Shown here: positions 35,008-44,899 of the stretch, piece after piece | Layout: the number at the start of each line of letters is the position of its first letter | Position numbering within the stretch: position 1 is the first letter of the stretch | Assembly (NCBI GenBank): GCA_021414305.1 | Contig: JAIOOS010000023.1 | Coordinates: forward strand, 62,001 to 126,000 | Direction: 5' to 3' | From: Burkholderiales bacterium | GTDB taxonomy: Bacteria > Pseudomonadota > Gammaproteobacteria > Burkholderiales > Burkholderiaceae_C | Length of the DNA stretch: 64,000 nucleotides | Made by a program: the position numbers and the translations under genes | The notes under the pieces: generated by a model | The model's input: the letters and a program-made list of their open reading frames with translations, nothing else | Told to the model about the DNA's origin: nothing | Database searches by the model: none

Positions 35008-35294
35008 GCGGCAAGCGCCGGCAACCCGAGCGCTTGCAGGACCACCTCGGTCTGGTTGAGCGAGCCCACCACCTTGCGCACCGGCAACGGTGCGAACTTG
35101 ACCAGCATGGGTGTCATCAGCACGCCGTCGGACAACGCCCGCGCCGGTTCCCGGAGCACGTCGACCAGCTCGATCTGGTGTCGCGCAGGGAGGTAGCGGT
35201 CGCAGATGTCGTGCAGGTTGGCGACGGCGGCGAGCGAGTTCTGCGCGTCGCCCGCGACATAGAGGCGCAGCCGCACCAGGGGGGCCTCGCTCAT
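35004..35294 (-). CDS. kaiB: KaiB-family protein
   Basis: A 96-residue thioredoxin-like protein. RLRLYVAGDAQNSLAAVANL, IELVDVLREPARA, DGVLMTPMLVKFAP and PVRKVVGSL match the KaiB family well, including the TP-L and PxRK positions. In cyanobacteria KaiB changes fold and binds phosphorylated KaiC to set the clock phase. Its start overlaps the kaiC stop, and its stop overlaps the kinase start. Confidence 0.92.
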   Translation of the reverse strand: MSEAPLVRLRLYVAGDAQNSLAAVANLHDICDRYLPARHQIELVDVLREPARALSDGVLMTPMLVKFAPLPVRKVVGSLNQTEVVLQALGLPALAA

Positions 35295-37033
35295 TTCACC
35301 TCCTTGCGCGGCAGGCTCGCGGCGTCGGCGCCGCGCAGTTCGCGCATGCGCGTATGCCCGCGGGAGGCGTCCTTCTTGCGGCCCTCGGTGGCGCGGGTGA
35401 GGAGGGTCTTCTCGACCTGCTTGGCGATCAGCTCGGTCTGCAGCGACTTCATCCGCACCACGAGCTCGGCCTCCTGGGCGTCGAGCGTCACCCGCTTGAG
35501 CTGGCGCGCGACCTCGGCGACTTCGCCGGTCACCCGCTCCGAGCTCTCCTTCTCCCAGCGCATGGTGCCCATCAGCACTTCGCCGCCCGCGCTGTAGATG
35601 TCGGCCAGCGTGACGCCCGAGTTGCTGAGGATCAGCTCGCGCACCTGGTTCGAGTGGGCGGTGCCGCGCGACTTGATGATCGACATGCCGCGGTTGCGTT
35701 CGCCGGCCTGGACCAGGTAGTTGAGGTGGATCCAGGTGTCGGCGAGCGCCGAGATCTTGGTGCCCGAGCCGCCTTCGAGCTGGCTCGATATCTCGTCGAG
35801 CAGGCTGGTGCAGACCAGCGTGATGCCTTCCGACTTCGACCAGTCGACCAGGCGCTCGGCGACGCCGTGCGCCGTCAGCTCATTGCCCGCCTGGGCCAGG
35901 ACCGACACCGGATCGACGACCACGCAGCGCGCATGGTGCTCCCGGCTCAGCCTGCGGATCCTGGCCAGGATGTGCTCGGCGCTGCCCGTGATGGTGCGGG
36001 CAGAGATCATGCACAGGCTGCCGTTCCTGACGTGCGGCGCGAGCTTGATGCCGACCGAAGAGAGATTGCGGATCACTTCCACGGCGTCGGAGTCGAAGCT
36101 GACGAAAAGCGTCTTTTCTCCGCGCTTGCATGCCGCCTCGGCAAAGGCGCCGGCGAGGGTGGTCTTCGCGGTTCCTGGAAATCCGGTGATCAGCACGCTG
36201 GCGGCGCGGAAGTAGCCGCCGCCGAGCATCGTGTCGAGCCGGTCGACGCCGCTGGTCACGCGATCGGTGCTGACCGCGGCGTCGGCGCTGCCGAGGGCGC
36301 GCGCGATCGCCACCTCCACGCCCGACGGGCCGATCACCAGGGGCGACTCGTTCTCGTCGAACGCCGAGCCGCGGTACTTCTGCACCCGCATGCTGCGTTG
36401 CGAGACGCCTTGCACGACGCCGTGATTGAGGATGACGACGCAGTCCACCATGAACTGCATGAAGCCGAAGGGCTGGGGGTTGTCCGTGGAGTTGGGGCGG
36501 TCGCCCGCCTTCGCCGTGATTACCGCGGTGAAGCCGTTGTCGAGCAGCCAGCGATTCAGCCGGTAGACCTCGCGTCGCTGGGCAAAGGCGTCGGGCAGCA
36601 GGGTGAGCAGGATGTCGAGGGCGTCGAAGACGATCCGCCGGGCGCCGATCGCCTTGGCCTGCGCCTCGAGCATGGCGAGCAGGCCGGCGAGATCGAAACC
36701 GCCGGACTGGACCAGGTCCGGATCGGGCTGCGCGTCGATGAAGGCGATCTTCTTCGGTCCGAGCTGACCGAGCTGCCAGTCGAAGCCCTCGAGGTTGGCC
36801 CGGATTCGGCCCGAGGCTTCCTCGAACGCGACGAAGATGCCGGGCTCCTTCTCGGACCGCGCGCCGTGCGCGAGGCACTGCAGCGCGAAGATCGTCTTGC
36901 CCGAGCCGGCTCCGCCGACCACCAGCGTCGTGCGACCGCGGGGCAGTCCGCCTCCGGTCATCTCGTCGAAGCCGACGATGCCGCTGCGCGACTTCTGGAT
37001 AGACGAGGGGGCAGAGCTGCGCTTGGCTTTCAT
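35291..37033 (-). CDS. kaiC: KaiC-family double ATPase
   Basis: A 580-residue protein with two RecA-like KaiC domains. CI has Walker A GGAGSGKT (40-47), a Glu-Glu pair at 71-72 and Walker B Asp138. CII has Walker A GFPGTAKT (284-291) and Walker B Asp374, but the expected Glu-Glu after its third strand is replaced by FDSD (Asp314). The cyanobacterial phosphosite region reads KISALADT: Ser428 aligns with Ser431, and the neighbouring Thr is Ala. A helical tail of about 80 residues follows CII. The ATG at 37033 (MKAKRSS) is preferred to an upstream frame reaching 37201. First gene of a five-gene operon; no kaiA. Confidence 0.92.
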   Translation of the reverse strand: MKAKRSSAPSSIQKSRSGIVGFDEMTGGGLPRGRTTLVVGGAGSGKTIFALQCLAHGARSEKEPGIFVAFEEASGRIRANLEGFDWQLGQLGPKKIAFIDAQPDPDLVQSGGFDLAGLLAMLEAQAKAIGARRIVFDALDILLTLLPDAFAQRREVYRLNRWLLDNGFTAVITAKAGDRPNSTDNPQPFGFMQFMVDCVVILNHGVVQGVSQRSMRVQKYRGSAFDENESPLVIGPSGVEVAIARALGSADAAVSTDRVTSGVDRLDTMLGGGYFRAASVLITGFPGTAKTTLAGAFAEAACKRGEKTLFVSFDSDAVEVIRNLSSVGIKLAPHVRNGSLCMISARTITGSAEHILARIRRLSREHHARCVVVDPVSVLAQAGNELTAHGVAERLVDWSKSEGITLVCTSLLDEISSQLEGGSGTKISALADTWIHLNYLVQAGERNRGMSIIKSRGTAHSNQVRELILSNSGVTLADIYSAGGEVLMGTMRWEKESSERVTGEVAEVARQLKRVTLDAQEAELVVRMKSLQTELIAKQVEKTLLTRATEGRKKDASRGHTRMRELRGADAASLPRKEVK

Positions 37034-37191
37034 TTCCCATTGACTCCTGGGGAGGCAACGGGATGCCGAGGGACGCGACCTGCGTGCTGCAGTATGTTCC
37101 GATCGGCCCGGGGTCACAGCGGCCATAGCGTGCCGTTGCACCGCTGTCGGGGTCTTTCGGGTCGCCGTATGCTCGATTCGGGAGGAAGCAG

Positions 37192-38475
37192 ATGCCTGCA
37201 AGCACGTATTCCCAGGTCTGGCTTGCCGCCGGAGTGCGCACGCCGTTCGCCAAGGTCGACGGTCCGCTCGCCGCCTTCGATGCCATCGAGCTGTCGGTTC
37301 CGGTGGTGCGCCACATGGTCGGCCAGCTCGGCAGCGGCGCTCCCGACTTCGTCGTCTGGGGCAATGTCGTTCCGAACCTCGCCTGGAGCAACATCGCCCG
37401 CGAGGTGCTGATGGACGCCGGGGTCGCGCCGACGATTCCTGCGTTCAGCACGGTCATGGCTTGCGGCACGAGCATGGTCGGTGCGTTCGAGGCCGCGGGG
37501 ATGATCGACGGTCGAAACAGGAACCTCGCCCTCGTCGGCGGCGTCGACAGCCTCAGCCGGGTGCAGATCGGCCTCAGCCAGCCGCTCTCCGACTGGCTTC
37601 GCAAGTTCCAGCAGGCGCGTTCGCTCGGCCAGAAGATCGCCCACGTCGCCGACATCAAGGTCGCCGACGTCGGCCTCTACGTTCCGGCGGTGAGCAATCG
37701 CACGACCGGCATGAGCATGGGCGAGCACACCGAGATCACGGCCAAGGAGTGGCGCATCGGCCGCCGCGAGCAGGACGAGAACGCCCTGCAGAGCCACCAG
37801 CGCGCCAGCGCCGCCTGGGATAGCGGGTTCTTCGCGGATCTCGTGATTCCCCTCGGCGAGGCTCGCCGCGACACGATCCCGCGCAAGGACAGCTCGCTCG
37901 AGAAGCTGGCGCGCCTGGCGCCGGTGTTCGACCGCAGCAGCGGGCAGGGAACGATGACCGCCGGCAATTCCTCGCTGCTGACCGACGGCGCCGCGAGCCT
38001 GTGGGTGGCCTCGGCCGCGGGCCTGGCCAGGCTGCCCGAAGGCACGCCGCGGGCCCGGCTCGTCGACTGGGAAATCGCCTCGGTCGACTTCCGGACCGAG
38101 GGCCTGCTGATGGCGCCGGCCTATGCGATCCCGAGGCTTCTGGCCCGCAACGGACTGAAGTACGCCGACATCGGCCTGTGGGAGATCCACGAGGCGTTCT
38201 CGGCGCAGGTGCTGTTCCATCTGGCCGCGCTCGAGAGCGCCGCCTTCCTGCGCGACAAGGCCGGCGTCGCGGAAGCGCTCGGCGCGTTTCCGCGCGAGCG
38301 CATGAACCCGAACGGCGGCAGCGTCGCCCTCGGCCATCCGTTCGGCGCCACCGGCGCGCGGATCCTGAGCCAGGCGGTGAAGGAGCTGGCGGGCCGCCCG
38401 GCCGGTGAGCGCGCCATCGTCAGCATCTGCACCGACGGCGGGCAGGGGACGGTGGCGCTGCTCGAAGCGGGCTAG
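37192..38475 (+). CDS. Acetyl-CoA acetyltransferase/thiolase-family enzyme
   Basis: A 427-residue thiolase (condensation or cleavage of acyl-CoA). The active-site Cys is in STVMACGTSMVG; the C-terminal motifs EIHEAFSAQ, NPNGGSVALGHPFGATGAR and CTDGGQGTVA are present, the last with CTDGG where CxGGG is usual. GGAGG lies eight bases upstream of the ATG. Could serve beta-oxidation, ketone or polyhydroxyalkanoate metabolism. It is divergent from kaiC. Confidence 0.9.
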   Translation: MPASTYSQVWLAAGVRTPFAKVDGPLAAFDAIELSVPVVRHMVGQLGSGAPDFVVWGNVVPNLAWSNIAREVLMDAGVAPTIPAFSTVMACGTSMVGAFEAAGMIDGRNRNLALVGGVDSLSRVQIGLSQPLSDWLRKFQQARSLGQKIAHVADIKVADVGLYVPAVSNRTTGMSMGEHTEITAKEWRIGRREQDENALQSHQRASAAWDSGFFADLVIPLGEARRDTIPRKDSSLEKLARLAPVFDRSSGQGTMTAGNSSLLTDGAASLWVASAAGLARLPEGTPRARLVDWEIASVDFRTEGLLMAPAYAIPRLLARNGLKYADIGLWEIHEAFSAQVLFHLAALESAAFLRDKAGVAEALGAFPRERMNPNGGSVALGHPFGATGARILSQAVKELAGRPAGERAIVSICTDGGQGTVALLEAG

Positions 38476-38485
38476 CTCCGCCCGA

Positions 38486-38520
38486 GGGAGACCGACGCCG
38501 TCGGCGGTCCCGTTGTTTTA
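38486..38520 (+). terminator. Rho-independent terminator of the thiolase gene
   Basis: CCGAC and GTCGG with a GCC loop, extended by GGGA/TCCC outer pairs, followed by GTTGTTTTA. It sits 11 bases after the thiolase stop. The T run coincides with the stop codon of the convergent glyoxalase gene. Confidence 0.65.
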
Positions 38521-39192
38521 TCCGAGGGAGTCGACGTGCAGCGCCGCGTCTCGGGCCGCTTCCTCGGCCGTCGCGCCGCGCTCGCGGGCGACCATGTAGG
38601 CGGCGTACCACGTCGACCAGTGGTGCTTCGGCGCGGTCGGCTCGTACTGGCCATGGTGCTCCTCGGTCTCCTGGAGAAGCGCCGTCAGGGTGGCGACGTT
38701 CGTGCCGCCCAGTCCCCGTCCGGGGAGTCGCGTCCTGATCTCCTGGAGCATCCAGCCGTTGCCGTCAGGATCGCTGAACGATGCCCACGAGCGGTAGGAA
38801 TTGCCCTGAGGGTCGGGCCCCGGCAGGCGCCCTTGCGTGCCGGTGACCTGGAGGCCGCCGTCGAAGTGAAACACCTCGCTGACGTCGACGTCGCGCCCGA
38901 CCAGCTCGGCGCGTGCGGCCTGGACGTCTTCGACGACCAGGAACGATCCCTGCAGCGAGCCCGGCGCGGCGCTCGTGATTCCCTTGCCGAAGAGGATCGA
39001 GCACGGAGAACCCGGCGGCGTCATCTGCACGACGCGCCAGCCTGCGTCGTTGGCGAAGTCGGCGTCGAGCCGCCAGCCCAGCTGGCCGTAGAAGCGCTTG
39101 GCACGATCGACGTCGGCCACCGGAACGATCACGACCTCGAGCTTCAGGTCGATCGAGGCGGCGGCTCGCTGGCGGGGGGATGGGGCGCTCAT
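38518..39192 (-). CDS. Glyoxalase/VOC-fold protein with C-terminal extension
   Basis: A 224-residue protein. Residues 16-155 form a VOC-fold glyoxalase/bleomycin-resistance/dioxygenase domain (LKLEVVIVPVADVDRAKRFY, ASFSDPDGNGWMLQEI). The last 65 residues, with a HHWSTWYAAYMVARERG block, form a second small helical module seen on some VOC proteins. ATG 39192 (MSAPSPRQR) is chosen; the frame runs further but without family-like sequence. It follows the DoxX gene closely and probably shares its promoter. Confidence 0.83.
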   Translation of the reverse strand: MSAPSPRQRAAASIDLKLEVVIVPVADVDRAKRFYGQLGWRLDADFANDAGWRVVQMTPPGSPCSILFGKGITSAAPGSLQGSFLVVEDVQAARAELVGRDVDVSEVFHFDGGLQVTGTQGRLPGPDPQGNSYRSWASFSDPDGNGWMLQEIRTRLPGRGLGGTNVATLTALLQETEEHHGQYEPTAPKHHWSTWYAAYMVARERGATAEEAARDAALHVDSLG

Positions 39193-39212
39193 GGCGACCT
39201 CCTTGGCTGCGT

Positions 39213-39677
39213 TCAGGGGGTGTGACGAGGGACGAGGAGGGCGTCGAGGCTCCAGGGCCCGGGCCCGGCCAGCATCACGACGGCCAGACCGATGCAGTAG
39301 AGCGCCTCGGGCAGGTAGAGCAGGTCGCCGAGCCAGTCGGCGCGATTGATCGGCTGCCAGGTCGTGACGCGCTTGCTGGCGTCCAGCACGACGGCGCCGA
39401 GGCAGACGACGAACAGGCCGAACGCCGCCAGCGCCGACAGCAGGCCGACGAGGAGCGCGCAGCCGGCGCCGAATTCCACCCCGGGCACCAGCCACTGCAT
39501 GACCGGCACGGCGCGCACGCCGTCGTCCTGCAGCGTGCGCGTCAGGGTCGCGTGTCGGGAGGCATTGAACAGCTTGTGGTAGCCGCTGATGGCGAAGAAC
39601 GTGCCGAGCGCCACCCGGTTGAGCGTGAGCGCGGCGTTGGGCGCGTCGGCACCGAAGGCGATGAGCGAGGCATCCAT
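39213..39677 (-). CDS. DoxX-family membrane protein
   Basis: A 154-residue protein with four hydrophobic segments and the DoxX-type block VALGTFFAISGYHKLF. DoxX proteins are small inner-membrane proteins linked to quinone or thiosulfate redox chemistry. The ATG at 39677 (MDASLIAFG) begins the conserved part. A perfect palindrome lies 56 bases upstream. Likely co-transcribed with the glyoxalase-like gene. Confidence 0.78.
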   Translation of the reverse strand: MDASLIAFGADAPNAALTLNRVALGTFFAISGYHKLFNASRHATLTRTLQDDGVRAVPVMQWLVPGVEFGAGCALLVGLLSALAAFGLFVVCLGAVVLDASKRVTTWQPINRADWLGDLLYLPEALYCIGLAVVMLAGPGPWSLDALLVPRHTP

Positions 39678-39732
39678 GGGGACGCCATGACAGCAGACGC
39701 AGGACCTCGGGTCGATTGCACGATGGTGTTGG

Positions 39733-39750
39733 CCGATACCTTGGTATCGG
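39733..39750. promoter_or_regulatory. 18-bp perfect palindrome, candidate operator
   Basis: CCGATACC and GGTATCGG flank TT. It lies in the gap upstream of the DoxX-glyoxalase pair. No T tract follows on either strand, so an operator fits better than a terminator for the upstream hydrolase gene. Confidence 0.5.
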
Positions 39751-39783
39751 TCCGCCTCGAACGCGGGTCGTCGAGGTCGGGCC

Positions 39784-40863
39784 TCAGGCCGCCGCGAGGC
39801 GATACCAGGCGACGCCGTCGGCATCTAGCGAGCGCGTCGCCTCGCCGCGCTGCACCAGGTGGTTCAGGCAGGCGATGCCCTCGCCGGTGGCCATGCCGAG
39901 CAGCGGCACGTCGCTCTCGCCGATCGGCCGGGCGAAGAGCGCGCTGAACACGTCGACCGCCCGCTTCGGCTCGGCGAGCGAGCGGCGCAGCCGCCTGAGC
40001 GCCGTCTCCTGGCCGCGGGCCAGCGCGTCGATGCGCGCATGCAGGCCGCGGAAGCACTCGTTGTGCGCCGGCAGCACCAGCACGTCGTCGGGAACCTCAC
40101 GCCTGAGCTTGGCCAGCGAGTCCAGCCAGTTGCTCATCGGGTCGGCGTCGGGCTCGGTCGGATGCACCGAGACGTTCGACGAGATCCGCGGCAGGACCTG
40201 GTCGCCCGAGATCAGGACCTTCAGTTCGGGGCAGTACAGACAGGCGTGCTCCGGCGAGTGGCCGCTGCCGACGACGACGCGCCAGGTGTTGGCGCCGATC
40301 TGCAGCTCCTCGCCGTCGCGAATCCGCCGGTAGCTGTCGGGCAGGGCGTGGATGTGCTTGCCGAAGTTGCCGAAGCGGGCGCGGTAGGTCTCGATCGCCG
40401 CCGCGCCCCAGCCGGCGCGGCGGAAGAACTCGATCGCGTCGTCGGGCGCCTCGCGGCCGGTGTCGGAGACCATGACGCGGCAGGTCAGGTACTCGAGCCG
40501 CGTCATCCACAGGCGCACGCCGAACCTGCGCGTCATCCAGCCGGCCATGCCGACGTGATCGGGATGCATGTGGGTCACGAACACCCGCGTCAGCGGCCGC
40601 TCGTCGGGCGAGTTGGCGAAGACCTCGCGCCAGACGAGGACGGTTTCCTCGTTGCGCACGCCGGTGTCGACGATCGCCCAGCCGTCGCCGTCGTCGAGCG
40701 CCCACAGGTTGATGTGGTTGAGCGCGTAGGGCAGGGGCATGCGGATCCAGTGCACCCCGGGGGCCACCTCGAGCGCCTGGCCGCGCGCCGGCGGCCCTGC
40801 GAACGGGTAGACCAGGGTCGGCTTCGCCGCCGTGTCGGAGTCCTGCAGGCCATCCATCGTCAT
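39784..40863 (-). CDS. Metallo-beta-lactamase-fold hydrolase
   Basis: A 359-residue cytoplasmic hydrolase. The zinc-binding THMHPDHVG motif (HxHxDH), SGHSPEHACLY and ISGDQVLPRIS are present. Length and the C-terminal helical extension resemble acyl-thioester or glyoxalase II-like proteins. Start choice is uncertain: ATGs occur at 40887, 40878, 40863 and 40857. It lies opposite the second Liv operon, so may act on a related CoA or thioester substrate. Confidence 0.82.
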   Translation of the reverse strand: MTMDGLQDSDTAAKPTLVYPFAGPPARGQALEVAPGVHWIRMPLPYALNHINLWALDDGDGWAIVDTGVRNEETVLVWREVFANSPDERPLTRVFVTHMHPDHVGMAGWMTRRFGVRLWMTRLEYLTCRVMVSDTGREAPDDAIEFFRRAGWGAAAIETYRARFGNFGKHIHALPDSYRRIRDGEELQIGANTWRVVVGSGHSPEHACLYCPELKVLISGDQVLPRISSNVSVHPTEPDADPMSNWLDSLAKLRREVPDDVLVLPAHNECFRGLHARIDALARGQETALRRLRRSLAEPKRAVDVFSALFARPIGESDVPLLGMATGEGIACLNHLVQRGEATRSLDADGVAWYRLAAA

Positions 40864-40991
40864 GCTCGCTTTCACCATGGGCTGCATCGGGGGTAAACAC
40901 TGCCGCCTGCGCCGTTGCGGCCCCCCGGCCGCGTCGCAATACTTGCACGCGGCACCCTGATCGCCGGCAGGAAACACACAGGAGACATCGT

Positions 40992-42302
40992 ATGACGAAC
41001 CGATCTTCGGCGAGCGTGGGCGCGCAACGCTGCGCCATCGCCCTCGCGACCTTGCTGGCCTCGGCCGGCGCGACCGCCCAGGACATCTTCAAGGTCGGCA
41101 TCGTCAGCTTCCTCTCGGGCCAGGCGGCCGAGAGCTTCGGCATTCCCGCGGTCAACGGCGCCAAGGTGCTGGTCGACGCCTTCAACAAGGGCGCCGCGCC
41201 GGCGCCGTACAACAAGGCCGGCTTCGGCGGCATGAAGATCGAGGCGATCTACGTCGACGAGAACGGCGGCGCGACCAAGCAGGTGCAGGAGCTGAGAAAC
41301 CTGTACGACCGCGAGAAGGTTGACGCCGTCGTCGGCTACGTCGGCTCGGGCGACTGCCTCGCGGTCGCGCCCGCCGCCGAGGAAATGAAGAAGTTCCTCC
41401 TCCTCTACGACTGCGGCACGCCGCGCATCTTCGAGGACGGCAAGTACGAGTACGTGTTCCGCACGGCGGCGCACGCGACCATGGACAACGTCGCCTTGGC
41501 GCGCTACCTGAAGGCGAAGAACGTCAAGGCCGACACCTTCAACATGATCAACCAGGACTACGCCTGGGGCCAGGACTCGAAGAAGGACTTCACCTGGGCG
41601 ATGGAGAAGCTCTACCCCAACGCGAAGGCCGGCGAGGACCAGCTGCCGAAGTTCGGCGCCGGCCAGTACGGCACCGAGATCTCGGCGCTGATGGCCAAGA
41701 CGGCCGACGTCACCCATTCCAGCCTCTGGGGCGGCGACCTGCAGGCCTTCATCCTGCAGGCGGCGCCGCGCGGCCTGTTCCAGCGTACGCAGGTGGTGTT
41801 CTCGGCCGCCGACCACGTGCTGCCCGGCCTCGGCGAGAAGATGCCGAACGGCGTGATCCTCGGCGCCCGCGGCGCCTACGGCCTGATGTCGCCCAAGTCG
41901 GCGCTGAACGACTGGTGGTGGGACCTCTATTCGAAGGCCTACAACGTCTACCCGGTGCAGGCCCCGTACCGCATGGTGCAGGCGCTGCTCGGCCTGAAGC
42001 TCGCGGCCGAGAAGGCGATGGCCGCCAACGGCGGCAAGAAGCCGACGCACGAGCAGCTCGCCGCCGCGCTGAAGGACCTGGAGTGGGATTCGCCCGCCGG
42101 CCGCATCCGCATGGCGCTCGGCAACGGCCACCAGGCGGTGCAGGACACGGCGATTGGCAAGACGCGCTACGACGCGGCGAAGAAGATGGTGGTGCTCGAC
42201 GACATCGTTCGCTTCCCGGCCGACTGCGTGAATCCGCCCGCCACCATGAAATCCGAGGACTGGATCAAGGCCGGCTTCCCGGGGGCCAAGGGCTGTCCCT
42301 GA
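40992..42302 (+). CDS. ABC transporter substrate-binding protein (Liv-type)
   Basis: A 436-residue periplasmic receptor of the Peripla_BP_6 family with a Sec signal peptide ending near residue 30 (ASAGATAQ). FKVGIVSFLSGQAAESFG opens the ligand domain. AGGAG lies eight bases upstream of the ATG. First gene of a six-gene operon with its permeases, ATPases and an acyl-CoA synthetase, which points to an aromatic or aliphatic carboxylate as ligand. Confidence 0.88.
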   Translation: MTNRSSASVGAQRCAIALATLLASAGATAQDIFKVGIVSFLSGQAAESFGIPAVNGAKVLVDAFNKGAAPAPYNKAGFGGMKIEAIYVDENGGATKQVQELRNLYDREKVDAVVGYVGSGDCLAVAPAAEEMKKFLLLYDCGTPRIFEDGKYEYVFRTAAHATMDNVALARYLKAKNVKADTFNMINQDYAWGQDSKKDFTWAMEKLYPNAKAGEDQLPKFGAGQYGTEISALMAKTADVTHSSLWGGDLQAFILQAAPRGLFQRTQVVFSAADHVLPGLGEKMPNGVILGARGAYGLMSPKSALNDWWWDLYSKAYNVYPVQAPYRMVQALLGLKLAAEKAMAANGGKKPTHEQLAAALKDLEWDSPAGRIRMALGNGHQAVQDTAIGKTRYDAAKKMVVLDDIVRFPADCVNPPATMKSEDWIKAGFPGAKGCP

Positions 42303-42314
42303 GCCGGAGCCGGC

Positions 42315-43211
42315 ATGCAGACGGCGGTCACGATCCTCGTCGACGGCCTGACGTACGCGTCGTGGCTGTTCATCGTCGCGCTCGGGCTGACGCTGGTGTT
42401 CGGCGTGCTGAAGATCCTCAACATCGCCCACGGCAGCTTCTATGCGCTCGGCGCCTATGCGGCGGCGAGCTTCGTCGGCTGGGGCGCCTCGCTGAAGTGG
42501 GCGCCGGGGTTCTCGATCGTCGCGATGCTGCTCGCCGCCGTCGCCGTGGCGGTGGTGGTCGCGCCGCTGACCGAGCGGGCGCTGCTGCGCTTCTTCTACG
42601 GACGCGACGAGGTGCTGCTGGTGCTCGTGACCTACGCCCTGTTTCTGATCATGGAGGACGTGACCAAGCTCGTCTGGGGCGCCAACCCGTACTACGTGTC
42701 CGAGCCCTACGCCCTGTTCGGCAACGTCAGCTTCGGCAGCCAGACCTGGGTCGGCTATGACTTCGCGCTGGTGGCGCTGGCCGTCGTCGTCGGCGTCGCG
42801 GTCTGGTGGGTGCTCAACCGCACCCGCGTCGGCAAGGTCACGCTGGCGGTGATCCACAGCGCCGAGATCGCCTCGAGCATGGGCGTGAACGTCTCGCGCG
42901 TGTACATGGGCGCGTTCTCGGTCGGCATCTTCCTCGCCGCGCTCGGCGGCGCCTTCACCGCGCCGATGATCTCGGTCCAGCCGGGCGTCTCGGTCGGCGT
43001 GATCATCGTCTCGTTCGCGGTCGTGATCATCGGCGGCCTGGGCAGCATCCAGGGGGCGGCCATCGGCGCGCTGATCGTCGGCCTGGCGCGCTCGTTCGCC
43101 GTCCACGTCGCGCCGGTGGCCGAGCTGTTCTCGATCTACGTCGTGATGGCCGTCGTGCTGATGTTCCGGCCCGAAGGACTCTTCCAGCGCACCCAGGCGC
43201 GCCGGATCTGA
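42315..43211 (+). CDS. livH: Liv-type ABC permease
   Basis: A 298-residue inner-membrane permease: LVFGVLKILNIAHGSFYALG is the LivH signature, followed by about eight membrane segments and FRPEGLFQRTQ at the end. Its stop overlaps the next start (TGATG). Confidence 0.9.
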   Translation: MQTAVTILVDGLTYASWLFIVALGLTLVFGVLKILNIAHGSFYALGAYAAASFVGWGASLKWAPGFSIVAMLLAAVAVAVVVAPLTERALLRFFYGRDEVLLVLVTYALFLIMEDVTKLVWGANPYYVSEPYALFGNVSFGSQTWVGYDFALVALAVVVGVAVWWVLNRTRVGKVTLAVIHSAEIASSMGVNVSRVYMGAFSVGIFLAALGGAFTAPMISVQPGVSVGVIIVSFAVVIIGGLGSIQGAAIGALIVGLARSFAVHVAPVAELFSIYVVMAVVLMFRPEGLFQRTQARRI

Positions 43212-44133
43212 TGAGGCATGCCGCGACCGCGCTCGCCGCGTTCGCGCTGCTCGCGCTCGTCGCCTGGTTCCTGCCCAAGTGGCTCACCTTCCTGCTGACG
43301 ATGGCGGCCGGCAACGGCCTGGTCTCGCTCGGCATCGTCGCGCTGATGCGTGGCGGCGTCGTGCCGTTCGGCCAGGGCATGGTGTTCGCGGCCGGCGGCT
43401 ACGCGGCGGCGCTGCTCTACAACCGGCTCGGCTTCACCGACGCGATCGGCCTGGCGCTGGCCGGCGGCCTGGCCGCGGTGCTGATCGCGGCGCCGTTCGC
43501 GCCGCTGCTCTCGCGCTACCGCGGCATCTTCTTCGCGATGCTGACGCTGGCCCTGTCGATGGTGGTCTATGGCCTCTTGATGAAGCTCGACGCGTTCGGC
43601 GGCTCCGACGGCTTCAACCTCGGCCGCCCGACGCTCCTCGGCTGGAAGCTGCCCGACGAGCGGGTCGGCTTCATCCTCTTTCTCGTCACCGCCGGCTTCG
43701 CCGTGACGCTGGCGGCGCTGGCGCGCATCTACTTCGACAGCACCCGCGGCCTCGTCACCCTGGCGGCGCGGGAGAACGAGCTGCGGGTCGAGTACCTCGG
43801 CGGCTCGGTCCGCCAGGCGATGGCGATCAACTTCGTGCTCGCGGCGTTCTGCGGCGGCCTGGGCGGCGCGCTCGTCGTCATGGCGCTCGGCCACATCGAG
43901 CCGAACTTCAGCTTCTGGACGACTTCGGGCGAGTTCGTCTTCGTCGCCATCCTGGCCGGCTGGCACAGCGTGGTCGCGGTGTTCGTCGCCAGCACGGTGC
44001 TCGAGGTCGTGCGTTCGTTCTCGAGCTCGTACTTCCCGAACACCTGGCAGCTCGCGCTCGGCCTCTTCCTGCTGCTCGTGATCCGCTTCCTGCCGAGAGG
44101 CATCGGCTCGCTCTGGCAACGGGAGGGCCGCTG

Positions 44134-44134
<1 letters not shown>
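43211..44134 (+). CDS. livM: Liv-type ABC permease
   Basis: A 307-residue inner-membrane permease with LMRGGVVPFGQGMVFAAGGY near residue 40 and YRGIFFAMLTLALSM near residue 100, both typical of LivM. It overlaps genes on both sides (ATGA type). Unlike the first Liv system of this window, permease and ATPase are separate here. Confidence 0.9.
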
Positions 44135-44889
<755 letters not shown>

Positions 44890-44899
44890 GGCGAAAGCG

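Noticed and set aside
30769..35196. A 1475-residue open frame on the plus strand across the kai operon
   Set aside because: Arg/Ala/Gly-rich antisense frame typical of GC-rich DNA, with no domain motifs; the minus-strand genes explain the region fully.
37114..38337. Minus-strand frame opposite the thiolase gene
   Set aside because: The plus-strand thiolase has all motifs, a strong ribosome site and a terminator; the antisense frame has none.
40872..43106. A 744-residue His/Asp/Arg-rich minus-strand frame opposite the second Liv operon
   Set aside because: Composition mirrors the opposite strand of membrane-protein codons; no start context or family match.
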